From Kaistia adipata DSM 17808 (GTDB taxonomy: Bacteria > Pseudomonadota > Alphaproteobacteria > Rhizobiales > Kaistiaceae): 64,000 nt of DNA. Where the stretch lies: assembly GCF_000423225.1 (NCBI RefSeq), contig NZ_KE383991.1:940217-1004216 (forward strand). The letters run 5' to 3'. The notes beneath the pieces are model-generated. The model was not told the DNA's origin. It did not search any database and was given only the letters and a program-made list of their open reading frames with translations. The position numbers and the translations under genes are program-made. Below, piece by piece: positions 10,597 to 19,067 of this stretch (position 1 is the first letter of the stretch; each line of letters begins with the position of its first letter).

Positions 10597-12024
10597 GAAG
10601 CCGGCGATCGTCGCGCGTTCCCAGAGCCCCTGCGCCGCCGCGGCGACCGCGCCATCGGTGACGCCGAGCTCCCCGCCGAACCCTGCCGCGCGCACCAGAG
10701 CGGCGGCATCGGGCGGCGCCCCCGCCAGGACGCGCTCGAAGCCATGGCCGACGGCGACGCCGAGGCTCGCCACCGCCAGCAGCCCCGCCACCCGCGCCAC
10801 GGCGTTGTTGATGCCGGAGGCGGCGCCGCCGCGCCTGTCCGGCGCCGCGTTCATCACGGCGGTCGAGAGCGGCGCGACGGTGATGCCCATGCCGAGCCCC
10901 ATCAGCAGCATGGTCGGCACCAGCGCCGGCCAGAAGCCGCCATGGACGACCGCCGGCGATAGCAGGAGGAAGCTCACGCCGGTCAGGATCGGCCCGACCG
11001 TCAGGCAGGGCCGGACACCGAAGCGGTCCGCCAGTCCGCCACCGAAGCGCGACAGGCCCGCCATCACGACGACGAAGGGCAGGAACACCGATCCGGCCAG
11101 CGCGGCGCGGTAGTGATGCCCCTGGATCAGCGCCGTCGGCAGGAAGAACAAGGCGCCGGACAGCGCGAAATAGAGCAGCAGGGTCAGGACGTTCACACCG
11201 GAAAAGGTGCGGCTGGCGAAGAGATCGAGCGGCATCATCGGCGCCGGCCTCCGCGCCTCGAAGACGACGAAGCCGGCGAGAACCAGCGCCCCGGCGATCG
11301 CCAGCAGAACGGCCAGGCCTTCGGGATCCGCGCCGCCCGAGCCGAGCACCGTCAGCCCATAGGCCAGGAGGCCGAGCCCGAGCACGGCCAGCGCGCCGCC
11401 GGTCCAGTCCATCGCCACCGACTTCCCGACCGCATCGGCCGGGACGCGCACGCGGCAGAGCCACCAGGCGGCGACGGCGAGCGGCAGGTTCATCCAGAAC
11501 AGGAAGCGCCACGAGCCGAGATCGATCAGGGCGCCGCCGAGGATCGGCCCGATCGCCGGCGCGATCGACGATGCGGCGGCCCAGGCGCCGATCGCCCGCC
11601 CCCGGATCGCCGCCGGATAGTGGGCGGAGATCAGGGCCAGCGACCCCGGCACCATCATGGCGCCGCCGATGCCCTGCGCGGCGCGGGCGACGATCAGGCT
11701 CTCCGGCGACCAGGCGAGGCCGCAAGCCGCCGAGGCCAGGCCGAACAGCGCTATGCCGAGCATGAACACCCGGCGCAGGCCATAGGCATCTCCCGCCGCC
11801 CCGCCCAGCAGCGTGGAGGCGGCCAGCGTCAGCGTATAGGCGTTCGAGGTCCATTGCGCCTCGGCCAGGCTGGCGCCGAGACCGGCCCGGATCGCCGGCA
11901 GGCCGACCGTGATGATCGAGCCATCCATGAACGCCATGCCGGACGCGAGAATGGTCGCGGCAAGAATGTAGCCACGCGGATCGGCAACGTCGCTGTCCCG
12001 TCCGGTCCTGCCCGGCTCGCCCAA
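10510..12024 (-). CDS. MFS multidrug transporter, DHA2 (EmrB/QacA-type, 14 helices)
   Basis: A 504-residue proton-driven drug exporter of the DHA2 branch. The N-terminal motif TVGLPAIRAGLGAS and motif C (WAAASSIAPAIGPILGG) are typical, and about 14 hydrophobic segments can be counted. The start is TTG, supported by GGAGG 5 nt upstream. No EmrA-like partner is adjacent, so it may work alone. Substrate is unknown. It overlaps the cyclase gene tail to tail and is divergent from the DUF1194 gene. Confidence 0.85.
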   Translation of the reverse strand: MGEPGRTGRDSDVADPRGYILAATILASGMAFMDGSIITVGLPAIRAGLGASLAEAQWTSNAYTLTLAASTLLGGAAGDAYGLRRVFMLGIALFGLASAACGLAWSPESLIVARAAQGIGGAMMVPGSLALISAHYPAAIRGRAIGAWAAASSIAPAIGPILGGALIDLGSWRFLFWMNLPLAVAAWWLCRVRVPADAVGKSVAMDWTGGALAVLGLGLLAYGLTVLGSGGADPEGLAVLLAIAGALVLAGFVVFEARRPAPMMPLDLFASRTFSGVNVLTLLLYFALSGALFFLPTALIQGHHYRAALAGSVFLPFVVVMAGLSRFGGGLADRFGVRPCLTVGPILTGVSFLLLSPAVVHGGFWPALVPTMLLMGLGMGITVAPLSTAVMNAAPDRRGGAASGINNAVARVAGLLAVASLGVAVGHGFERVLAGAPPDAAALVRAAGFGGELGVTDGAVAAAAQGLWERATIAGFSAVALVCGVLAILGGIVGWFTTGEGERA

Positions 12025-12143
12025 AGTCGCCTCCCTGGAGATCGGCGGCTCACTCTAGCCGACAATCGGCCGCGCGACGCGCGTCACCGACGGGTGTCGT
12101 CAATTTGAACTCCGGCCACGCCACTTTGGCGCGAGGCGACTTG

Positions 12144-12193
12144 CGATGGCTCCCGGCCGCCCTAGCCTCCCTCCGGGAGCTGGCTCGCCATCG
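12144..12193 (+). promoter_or_regulatory. Stem-loop in the DUF1194 gene leader
   Basis: Inner arms GCTCCCGG (12149-12156) and CCGGGAGC (12173-12180) lie inside shorter outer arms CGATG (12144-12148) and CATCG (12189-12193). The structure ends about 10 nt before the start codon and covers the approach to the GGAG ribosome site. A regulatory role is inference. Confidence 0.35.
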
Positions 12194-12203
12194 GAGATGA
12201 ACC

Positions 12204-13010
12204 ATGCATGTTCGCCCCCTTCTTGCCGGCATTCTTCTGTCCGTCCTGGGTACGGGTCTCGCTCAGGGAAAGGACCTTCCCGTCGACCTGGAGCTTGTTC
12301 TCGCCGTCGATGGCTCGCGATCCATGGATGCCGACGAGCAGTTGCTGCAGCGCCAGGGCTATATCGCGGCGCTGCGCCATCCGGAGGTCATCGCCGCGAT
12401 CCGGTCGGGCCCGCTCGGCCGGATCGCGATCACCTATTTCGAATGGTCCGGCGTCAACTCGCAGCGGATCGTCGTCCCCTGGAGCCTGATCGAGGACGCG
12501 GAAAGCGCCGACGCGGTGGCCGCTCAGATCCGCCCCGGCGAGATGTATGGCCGTTACGGCACCTCGATCTCGAGCAGCCTCGCCTTCGGGGCGGCGTTGT
12601 TCGACAACAATGGCTATACCAGCGACCGGCGCGCCATCGACGTCTCCGGCGACGGGCCGAACAACATGGGACCGCCCGTCGCGCCGGTGCGCGATGCGGT
12701 CATTGCCCGCGGCATCGTCATCAACGGGCTGGCGATCACGCTGCGCGATCCGCACCAGGACGCCGGCACGGGATATTTCGACATCGACAATCTCGACGCC
12801 TATTACCGCGACTGCGTCGTCGGCGGCGTCGGCGCCTTCACCATCGCCGTCACCGCGGTCGAGCAGTTCGAATCCGCCATCCGGCGCAAGCTGGTGACGG
12901 AGATCGCGGCCAGCCGGCCACGCGTCATCCCCGTCGTCGAGCGCGACGTCCTGCCCAAGTCCGATTGCATGATCGGCGAAACGGGAACGGGCCGGCGCCT
13001 GCCTCGCTAG
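12204..13010 (+). CDS. DUF1194 exported protein with von Willebrand A-like fold
   Basis: A 268-residue protein with a signal peptide (about residues 1-22) followed by the DUF1194 domain. The MIDAS-type motif DGSRSMD at residues 36-42 (DxSxS) points to a metal-dependent adhesion-site fold, and DVSGDGPNN later supplies a further conserved Asp. Substrates or partners of the family are not known to me. GGAG lies about 8 nt before the ATG. Four Cys may form disulfides in the periplasm. Confidence 0.8.
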   Translation: MHVRPLLAGILLSVLGTGLAQGKDLPVDLELVLAVDGSRSMDADEQLLQRQGYIAALRHPEVIAAIRSGPLGRIAITYFEWSGVNSQRIVVPWSLIEDAESADAVAAQIRPGEMYGRYGTSISSSLAFGAALFDNNGYTSDRRAIDVSGDGPNNMGPPVAPVRDAVIARGIVINGLAITLRDPHQDAGTGYFDIDNLDAYYRDCVVGGVGAFTIAVTAVEQFESAIRRKLVTEIAASRPRVIPVVERDVLPKSDCMIGETGTGRRLPR

Positions 13011-13107
13011 GACCACACTTCGCGGTACATTGGGCGGACGCGCATCGGTTGCGCGAAGCGGGATGCTTCGCCAAGCTGCGCCGGTTCATCCCATTGGCGA
13101 GGCAAGC

Positions 13108-14343
13108 GTGCGCATCCTGTTCAGTCTCCTCCTGCTCATCGTCGCGACCCTGCCCGCGGCGGCGCAAAGCGCGGCGCAAGCCAAGGTCGAAAAGCAGTTC
13201 CAGACCTGGCTCGCGACCACGGTCCGCGCCGACGCCGCGGCGCGCGGCGTCTCGGCGCGCACCCTCGACGCCGCCTTTTCCGGGCTGACGCTCGACTGGT
13301 CGCTGCCCGACCTCGCCCCGCCCGGCTTCCCGAAGAAGCGCGACGAGCCGCAGCGGCAGACGGAGTTCTCCGGTCCCGCCCGCTATTTTCGCGAGCCCAA
13401 CCTCGCGACGCTGACCAATGGCGGCCGGGCCCGCATGGGCCAATGGTCGAAGACGCTGGCCCAGATCGAGAAGACCTATGGCGTGCCGGGCTCGATCCTC
13501 GTGGCGATCTGGGGCCGCGAATCCGGCTATGGCGCCGCCAAGCTGCCCTACCCGGCCATTCGGGCGCTCGCGACCGAGGCCTTCATGGGCGCTCGCAAGG
13601 CGAACTTCTATCCCGAGTTCATCGCGGCGCTGCAGATCCTCGAGGGCGACCACATCCCGCTTTCCGAAATGAAGAGCTCCTGGGCAGGCGCCCTCGGCCA
13701 GCCGCAGTTCCTGCCGTCGAAATACCTGGCGCTCGCGGTCGATTTCGACCGCGACGGCAAGCGCGACATCTGGGAATCCGTGCCCGACACGCTCGCCTCG
13801 ATCGCCAATTATCTGCGCCAGAACGGCTGGCAGCCGGGCGTCGGCTGGGGTGTCGAGGTGATCGTCCCCGACAGCGTCTCCTGCATCCTCGAGGGGCCCG
13901 AGCAGGGCAAGACGCTGGCGACCTGGCAGAAGATGGGCATCAAGCCGATCGGCGGCGGCAAGCTCGCCGGGCGAACACCCGAGCGCATCGGCCATTTGCT
14001 GATGCCGGCCGGCCGGCACGGCCCCGCCTTCATCGTCTCGTCGAACTTCTACGTGCTGAAGAGCTACAACGAATCCGACCTCTACGCGCTGTTCATCGGC
14101 CATCTCGCCGACCGGATGCGCGGCGCCGGCACGCTCAGCGCGGCCTGGGGCGATGTCGGCGGCTTCAAGCGCTCCGACGTGCGCGCCATGCAGGAGCGCC
14201 TGGTGAGGCAGGGCGCCGATGTCGGCAAGGTCGACGGCCTGGTCGGCTTCAAGACGCGGATCTCGATCGGCGCCTGGGAGGAAGCCAATGGCCGGCAGGC
14301 CACCTGCTTCCCCGATGCCGGCCTCTTGAAGGCGATCCGCTGA
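13108..14343 (+). CDS. Lytic murein transglycosylase, MltB-type, with C-terminal peptidoglycan-binding domain
   Basis: Cleaves the MurNAc-GlcNAc bond of peptidoglycan with formation of a 1,6-anhydro end. The 411-residue product has a signal peptide (RILFSLLLLIVATLPAAAQS), an SLT_2/MltB catalytic domain with the acid Glu in WGRESGYG, the conserved GQPQFLPS segment, and a C-terminal peptidoglycan-binding repeat (VRAMQERL to FKTRISIGAWE). A GTG start at 13108 is preferred over a farther in-frame ATG because it places the signal peptide at the N terminus. No lipobox is seen. A second MltB-type gene lies 0.9 kb downstream. Confidence 0.86.
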   Translation: MRILFSLLLLIVATLPAAAQSAAQAKVEKQFQTWLATTVRADAAARGVSARTLDAAFSGLTLDWSLPDLAPPGFPKKRDEPQRQTEFSGPARYFREPNLATLTNGGRARMGQWSKTLAQIEKTYGVPGSILVAIWGRESGYGAAKLPYPAIRALATEAFMGARKANFYPEFIAALQILEGDHIPLSEMKSSWAGALGQPQFLPSKYLALAVDFDRDGKRDIWESVPDTLASIANYLRQNGWQPGVGWGVEVIVPDSVSCILEGPEQGKTLATWQKMGIKPIGGGKLAGRTPERIGHLLMPAGRHGPAFIVSSNFYVLKSYNESDLYALFIGHLADRMRGAGTLSAAWGDVGGFKRSDVRAMQERLVRQGADVGKVDGLVGFKTRISIGAWEEANGRQATCFPDAGLLKAIR

Positions 14344-14454
14344 CGCCGCCGCCGGCCGAGCGCGCCGCTACGGAATGTTTCGCCGACATCTACCGAATCA
14401 GCGCGAATTGCCCTAGGTTAGAGGGGTCATCAACAATCGAAAGGAGGTGGTCTA

Positions 14455-14532
14455 GTGTCTCATTGTCGTTCGCCGCGTGTGTCGGTTGCAATGGTCCGGA
14501 TCTCTGCCTTCGTAGAGGTTTGCGCCGCGTGA
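14455..14532 (+). CDS. Possible 25-residue small protein or leader peptide
   Basis: GTG start 6 nt after AAGGAGGT, the strongest ribosome site in the window. The product begins [17 protein letters not shown] and ends FVEVCAA; it is basic at the N terminus with two Cys and a short hydrophobic stretch. No function can be assigned. The spacing and the terminator just downstream suggest that translation matters, either for the peptide or for control of yaiI. Confidence 0.45.
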   Translation: MSHCRSPRVSVAMVRISAFVEVCAA

Positions 14533-14576
14533 CCGGTCTTTCTCCGGTCCCATGCCGGAGCGCGGTCTGACAATGG

Positions 14577-14610
14577 AAGGGTCGCCCGGACGGGCGGCCC
14601 TTCTTGCTTT
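14577..14610 (+). terminator. Terminator between the small ORF and yaiI
   Basis: Arms AAGGGTCGCCC (14577-14587) and GGGCGGCCCTT (14592-14602) pair with one G-U, have a 4-nt loop, and are followed by CTTGCTTTT. The tail is interrupted, so termination may be partial. Confidence 0.6.
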
Positions 14611-14620
14611 TGGAATAGGA

Positions 14621-15097
14621 ATGTCCCGCCCCATCGAAATCTATGTCGACGCCGACGCCTGCCCGGTGAAGGCCGAGATCTACAAGGTCGCCGAGCGCCA
14701 CCGCCTCAAGGTCCATGTCGTCGCCAACGCGCCGCTCGCGGTGCCGCGCGATCCGCTGGTCGAGCGCGTGATCGTGACGAGCGGCCCCGACGTCGCCGAC
14801 AACTGGATCGCCGAGCGCGTCGGCCGCGGCGACATCGTCGTCACGGCGGACATCCCGCTCGCCGATCGCTGCATCAAGGCCGGCGCCGACGTCATCGGCT
14901 CGAATGGCAAGCCCTTCACCGAGGCCTCGATCGGCAACGTGCTGGCGACGCGCAACCTGATGGAGGAGCTGCGTTCGGCCGGCGCCGTCACCGGTGGCCC
15001 GCGGCCCTTCTCGCCGAAGGACCGTTCCGCCTTCCTGTCGGCGCTCGACCTCGCCATCGTAAGGCTGAAGCGGGCCGGATTCGGTCCATCCACGTAG
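14621..15097 (+). CDS. YaiI/YqxD (DUF188) family protein
   Basis: A 158-residue cytoplasmic protein of the UPF0178 family, related to the NYN/PIN-type nuclease folds. It starts with [18 protein letters not shown], whose acidic residues match the family signature, and holds [11 protein letters not shown] and the SFxP-like region near the C terminus. Nuclease activity is a structural inference; biological role is unknown. The ATG at 14621 has AATAGGA upstream. It sits between two lytic transglycosylase genes and directly after a terminator-bearing leader. Confidence 0.85.
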   Translation: MSRPIEIYVDADACPVKAEIYKVAERHRLKVHVVANAPLAVPRDPLVERVIVTSGPDVADNWIAERVGRGDIVVTADIPLADRCIKAGADVIGSNGKPFTEASIGNVLATRNLMEELRSAGAVTGGPRPFSPKDRSAFLSALDLAIVRLKRAGFGPST

Positions 15098-15243
15098 ATT
15101 CAGCGGGATTGCGGCCGCTGTGACGACGATCACGCCGCGCCAAGACTTCAACCGCCACGTAACCATCGCTATCGTAGACTATTCACGCGCGAGCCCGCGG
15201 GCTGGCGATGCCCCCGGCCGTTCGTTCCAGACAAAGGCTTACT

Positions 15244-16071
15244 ATGAAGATCTCGATGCTCCGCCTGCCGGCTCTCGCCCTCACCGCCGCGCTCGTCGCC
15301 GGTCTGGGGCAGGCCGAAGCTGCCACCTGCGGCAAGGATCCGGCGCAGTTCGGTGCCTGGCTGCAGGATTTCAAGGCCGAGGCCGTGGCCTCCGGCATTT
15401 CGCGCTCGGTGGTCGAGCAGTCGCTCGGCGGCGTCACCTATGACCCGCGCGTCATCAAGCTCGACCGCAACCAGAAGCATTTCAGCCAGCCCTTCGAGGT
15501 CTATGCGAAGCGCGTCGTCTCGCCCGGCCGCGTCGCCAAGGGCAAGAAGCTGATGCAGCAGTACAAGAACGTCCTCGACCGGATCGAGAAGCAGTACGGC
15601 GTGCCCGCGCCGATCCTGATCGCGATCTGGGGCATGGAGACCGACTTCGGCGCCGGCAGCGGCAACATGTCGACCATGCGCTCGCTCGCCACCCTCGCCT
15701 TCGACTGCCGCCGCACCGACTTCTTCCAGGATCAGCTGATGGCGGCGCTGAAGATCGTCCAGCGCGGCGACCTGTCGCCGGCGCAGATGAAGGGCGCCTG
15801 GGCGGGCGAGCTCGGCCAGACCCAGTTCCTGCCGACCTCCTATCTCCGCTTCGCCGTCGACTTCGACCGCAACGGCCACGCGGATCTCCGCAACAGCCCG
15901 ATCGACGTGCTCGCCTCGACCGCCAACTACCTGAAGGGTTACGGCTGGCAGCGCGGCGGCGGCTGGGAGGAAGGCTCGCACAATTTCGCCGTGCTGCGCG
16001 AATGGAACAAGGCCGGCGTCTACGCCAAGAGCGCCGCGCTCTTCGCCGACAAGCTGGTCGGCAAGCGCTAA
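15244..16071 (+). CDS. Lytic murein transglycosylase, MltB-type, catalytic domain only
   Basis: A 275-residue exported peptidoglycan lyase. A signal peptide (about 1-26) is followed by the SLT_2/MltB domain with catalytic Glu in WGMETDFG and the conserved GQTQFLPTSY segment. Unlike the paralogue at 13108 it ends without a peptidoglycan-binding repeat. No lipobox is seen, so it is probably soluble in the periplasm. The ATG at 15244 is chosen because the signal peptide begins there. Confidence 0.86.
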   Translation: MKISMLRLPALALTAALVAGLGQAEAATCGKDPAQFGAWLQDFKAEAVASGISRSVVEQSLGGVTYDPRVIKLDRNQKHFSQPFEVYAKRVVSPGRVAKGKKLMQQYKNVLDRIEKQYGVPAPILIAIWGMETDFGAGSGNMSTMRSLATLAFDCRRTDFFQDQLMAALKIVQRGDLSPAQMKGAWAGELGQTQFLPTSYLRFAVDFDRNGHADLRNSPIDVLASTANYLKGYGWQRGGGWEEGSHNFAVLREWNKAGVYAKSAALFADKLVGKR

Positions 16072-16096
16072 CAGCGCTTTCGCGCCAGGGCTTGCG

Positions 16097-16130
16097 ATCG
16101 CCGCGGTTTCGACCGACAAACCGCGGCGAT
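16097..16130 (+). promoter_or_regulatory. 13-bp hairpin covering the start codon of the TIGR03862 gene
   Basis: Perfect arms ATCGCCGCGGTTT (16097-16109) and AAACCGCGGCGAT (16118-16130) with an 8-nt loop. The ATG at 16129 begins in the 3' arm. It may end the preceding transglycosylase transcript or restrict translation of the next gene. Confidence 0.5.
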
Positions 16131-17367
16131 GTCCGAAGCACCCCCTCCCCTCCGCCGTTCCGTGGCGATCGTCGGCGCCGGCCCTGCCGGGCTGATCGCC
16201 GCCGAGACGCTTGCCGCCGCCGGCCTCGCCGTCACCGTGCATGACCGCATGCCCTCGGTCGGCCGCAAGTTCCTGATGGCCGGCCGCGGCGGTCTCAACC
16301 TCACCCATAGCGAGCCGCTCGAGGCTTTTCTCGCGCGCTATGGCGCGGCGACGAGCCGGCTGGCGCCGCTGGTCGAGGCGTTTCCGCCTTCCGCGCTGCG
16401 CGACTGGGCCGAGGGCCTGGACGCCCCGACCTTCGTCGGGTCCAGCGGCCGCGTCTTCCCGACCGCGCTCAAGGCCTCGCCGCTCCTGCGCGCGTGGCTG
16501 CGCCGCCTCGACGGGCTCGGCGTCCGATTCGCGCTCCGCAGCGCGTGGACGGGCTTCGACGCGGCCGGCGATCTTCGTTTCGACAGGGCGGACGGATCGT
16601 CCGAAACGGTCCGGGCCGATGCGACGCTGCTGGCGCTCGGCGGCGCCAGCTGGCCGCGCCTCGGCGCCCACGGCGACTGGATCGACGCGCTCGCCGCGCG
16701 CGGCGTTCCGATCGCGCCCCTCCGGCCGGCCAATAGCGGTTTTCAGACCCCCTGGTCGGAACAGTTCCGCGATCGCTTCGCCGGCACGCCGCTGAAGACG
16801 ATCGCCATCAGCGTCGATGGCACCACGCGGCGTGGTGAAGCCATGGTGACCGCCTACGGTCTCGAGGGCGGGCTGATCTACGCGCTCTCGGCAGAGCTGC
16901 GCGACCGGATCGCGCGCGACGGCTCCGTCCTCCTCTCGATCGATCTCGCCCCCGGCCGCGACGCCGCCGCCCTGGCGGCCCGGATCGCCGCGCAGAAGAG
17001 CGGCCAGTCACTGTCGAACCTACTGCGCAAGGCCGCCCATCTGCCGCCGGTCGCGATCAACCTGATGCGCGAGGGCGCCGGCGGACCGCTGCCGCGCGAG
17101 CCCGAGCGGCTCGCGGCGCTGATCAAGGCGGTGCCGATCCGGCTCGACGGCGTCGAGGGCATGGAGCGCGCCATCTCGACGGCGGGCGGCGTCCTGTGGG
17201 ACGGGATCGACGACGCCATGATGCTGAAGGCGCTGCCGGGCGTGTTCGTGGCCGGCGAGATGATCGACTGGGAGGCGCCGACCGGCGGCTATCTGCTGCA
17301 GGCCTGCTTCGCCACCGGCATCGCCGCCGCGCAGGGCATCCTCGCCCGGCTGGAGCGGACCGGCTAG
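16129..17367 (+). CDS. TIGR03862-family flavoprotein (HI0933-like FAD oxidoreductase)
   Basis: A 412-residue FAD protein. The dinucleotide-binding motif VGAGPAGLIAAE lies at about residues 15-26, followed by GRKFLMAGRGGLNLTHSEP, typical of the HI0933/BaiN-like group; the C-terminal VAGEMIDWEAPTGGYLLQ closes the FAD site. The reaction is unknown. No ribosome site is visible, and the start codon lies in a hairpin; a GTG at 16161 is an alternative. The stop overlaps the convergent modE gene by 4 bp. Confidence 0.83.
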   Translation: MSEAPPPLRRSVAIVGAGPAGLIAAETLAAAGLAVTVHDRMPSVGRKFLMAGRGGLNLTHSEPLEAFLARYGAATSRLAPLVEAFPPSALRDWAEGLDAPTFVGSSGRVFPTALKASPLLRAWLRRLDGLGVRFALRSAWTGFDAAGDLRFDRADGSSETVRADATLLALGGASWPRLGAHGDWIDALAARGVPIAPLRPANSGFQTPWSEQFRDRFAGTPLKTIAISVDGTTRRGEAMVTAYGLEGGLIYALSAELRDRIARDGSVLLSIDLAPGRDAAALAARIAAQKSGQSLSNLLRKAAHLPPVAINLMREGAGGPLPREPERLAALIKAVPIRLDGVEGMERAISTAGGVLWDGIDDAMMLKALPGVFVAGEMIDWEAPTGGYLLQACFATGIAAAQGILARLERTG

Positions 17368-17735
17368 GGTTCGCCGTCCGTCCGCATCAGGCCACGAAGT
17401 TCCGCCACGCCGGCGGCGATGACGGCGTTCGCCTCCGCCTCCATGGCGCGATAGCGCGCCAGGACGACATGGCCGGCCTCGCTCAGCCTGGCGCTGCCGC
17501 CGCCGCCCGTCCCGCCCTTCTCGGTCTCGACGAGGGGATCGCGAAAGGCGGTGTTCATCTCGCGCACCAGGCCCCAGACCCGCTTCGGGCTCATGCCGAG
17601 CCGCGCGCCGGCCGCCGCCAGCGAGCCGGTTTCGGCAATCGCCTCGAGCAGGTCGGCCTTGCCGGGGCCGAGCGCGAAGCCGGGCTTCAGGACGAGGCGG
17701 AAGCGGAGGCCTTCGGTCTGGTTGGGTCGTTTCAT
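17364..17735 (-). CDS. modE: ModE-type HTH transcriptional regulator, DNA-binding domain only
   Basis: ModE represses modABC when molybdate is present. The 123-residue product is only the N-terminal winged-helix domain (LGPGKADLLEAIAETGSLAAA, then MSPKRVWGLVREMN). It lacks the tandem Mop/TOBE domains that bind molybdate in E. coli ModE. A stand-alone Mop protein is encoded in the mod operon at 23981. The ATG at 17735 is where family similarity begins, although the frame is open farther upstream. A glycine run (GGTGGGGS) marks the wing. Short ModE forms occur in other alphaproteobacteria. Confidence 0.8.
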   Translation of the reverse strand: MKRPNQTEGLRFRLVLKPGFALGPGKADLLEAIAETGSLAAAGARLGMSPKRVWGLVREMNTAFRDPLVETEKGGTGGGGSARLSEAGHVVLARYRAMEAEANAVIAAGVAELRGLMRTDGEP

Positions 17736-17929
17736 GCGCGCCGGAATCGCTTGCAGGGGATGGAAGCGGGCATTGTCGCGCCGGACCGGCGCCCCGTCGA
17801 GGGCGGGATCCGACGCTCCGCGCCGCGGCGCCGGAGCCGCCCCTGCGACGCCAGCGCGCGCGTGCATCGGCGGGGCGAACCGTCTATATCCGACCGGGGA
17901 CTGGTGACGATACGGAGGATACCCAAACG

Positions 17930-18187
17930 ATGCGCCGCACGATCCTGGCACTCTCGCTGCTTCTGACCGCGACCCCCGCCTTCGCCTGCACCGAGGAAGA
18001 ACTGCAGGCCAAGGCGATCCAGCTGGCCGATCTGGTCAAGGGCATCACGACCCAGGATCCCTCCAAGGCGCAGGCCTGGCGGAAGAAGCAGTTCGACACC
18101 GACCGCGTCGCCGAGCGCACCACCGACTTCAACGAGATCTGCGCCGCCTATGACAAGGCGATCGCCGAGGCCGAAGCCGAGAAATAG
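17930..18187 (+). CDS. Small exported protein, unknown function
   Basis: An 85-residue protein with a signal peptide cleaved after AFA at about residue 19. The mature part begins with Cys (CTEEELQ) and is a charged, mostly helical chain with a second Cys (NEICAAY), so one disulfide is possible. The Cys right after the cleavage site could suggest a lipoprotein, but no LxxC lipobox precedes it. GGAGG lies upstream at 12 nt. I do not recognise a domain. Confidence 0.6.
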   Translation: MRRTILALSLLLTATPAFACTEEELQAKAIQLADLVKGITTQDPSKAQAWRKKQFDTDRVAERTTDFNEICAAYDKAIAEAEAEK

Positions 18188-18349
18188 CCGCCTCGACGAA
18201 GCGCCGGGAACACCCCGCCTTCCGCGAAGCCTTGATCCGGTGCATTCTGGAGGGGTTGTCCCCGCCGATCCGCCGGATCCGGCCGGGCGACCTGGCGCGC
18301 GATCCTGCGCGGGCAGCGCAGGCCTGTGCGCCCCGCAAGGGAGCTCGTC

Positions 18350-18673
18350 ATGCCCCATTATCTCCTTCAGGTCTCCTACACCCCCGTCGCCGTCAAGGCG
18401 ATGGTCGCCAAGCCGCAGAACCGCGAGGACGCGGCCCGCAAGGCGATCGATTCGCTCGGCGGCTCGCTCAAGGCGTTCTACTTCGCCCTCGGCGAGTACG
18501 ATGTCGTGCTGACCGCCGAATTCCCGGACAACAAGGCGGCCGGGGCGCTGTCGCTGGCGATCGGCTCCTCCGGCAGCCTGTCGAAGATCCGGACCACGGC
18601 GCTGATGACAACGGCGGAAGGCATGGAATCCATGCAGAGGGCCAAGGCGGCCAGCTATTCGCCGCCGGGCTGA
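18350..18673 (+). CDS. GYD domain-containing protein
   Basis: A 107-residue cytoplasmic protein of the ferredoxin-like GYD family, named for a Gly-Tyr-Asp motif, here LGEYDVVL. It opens with HYLLQVSYTPVAVKAMV, as family members do. Such proteins resemble dimeric alpha-beta barrel enzymes, but their role is unknown. AAGGGAG lies about 7 nt before the ATG at 18350, which is preferred to an upstream in-frame ATG. Confidence 0.8.
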   Translation: MPHYLLQVSYTPVAVKAMVAKPQNREDAARKAIDSLGGSLKAFYFALGEYDVVLTAEFPDNKAAGALSLAIGSSGSLSKIRTTALMTTAEGMESMQRAKAASYSPPG

Positions 18674-18779
18674 GCGGCGCGGTGCGGATCAGAACGGAAT
18701 GGTATCGGGAGGACGGAGACTAGACGCGGCGACGCTGCGCCCACGCGATATCGCGGGCCGCATCAGGCCTTCGGATCGG

Positions 18780-18938
18780 TCAGCGCAGCGCCGGCGCCGC
18801 ATGCGCGAGCGGCGGGCCGGCCGCGAAGCAGGCCACGGGCTCGGCGACGCCGGAAACCCCGACAGCCCCCGCCTTGTTGGCAAGCAAGAAGCCTGCAACC
18901 ACGACGAGCGCGACAGCTAGTCCAAACTGGAGATTCAT
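18780..18938 (-). CDS. Small membrane or exported protein, 52 residues
   Basis: The product begins MNLQFGLAVALVVVAGFLLA, a signal-like or single transmembrane segment, followed by an Ala/Pro/Gly-rich tail with one Cys. The coding start is preceded by a G-rich ribosome site. No domain is recognised. Its size, signal and lone position resemble the 61-residue product at 44892. Confidence 0.5.
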   Translation of the reverse strand: MNLQFGLAVALVVVAGFLLANKAGAVGVSGVAEPVACFAAGPPLAHAAPALR

Positions 18939-19067
18939 CGATACCCCCGTTTTGCACGCTGATTCTAGCATAACTGTTGCCAGATTGCGACAATCCAGCA
19001 AAACATGCCAGAGCCATGCTATGGCTGAGACGAGAAAACAGCAGGAAACGGCGCGCAGAACTGCCCG

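Larger units (their letters stand above)
14441..14610 (+). ncRNA. Candidate structured leader RNA upstream of yaiI
   Basis: The interval holds, in order: a near-perfect Shine-Dalgarno AAGGAGGT (14441-14448), a 25-codon ORF (14455-14532), a hairpin GACCGG/CCGGTC (14531-14536, 14544-14549), a long-range complement CATTGTC (14461-14467) to GACAATG (14569-14575), and a terminator at 14577-14610 that ends 11 nt before the yaiI ATG. It could be a small regulatory or coding RNA, or an attenuating leader for yaiI. I do not recognise a named family. Confidence 0.45.
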
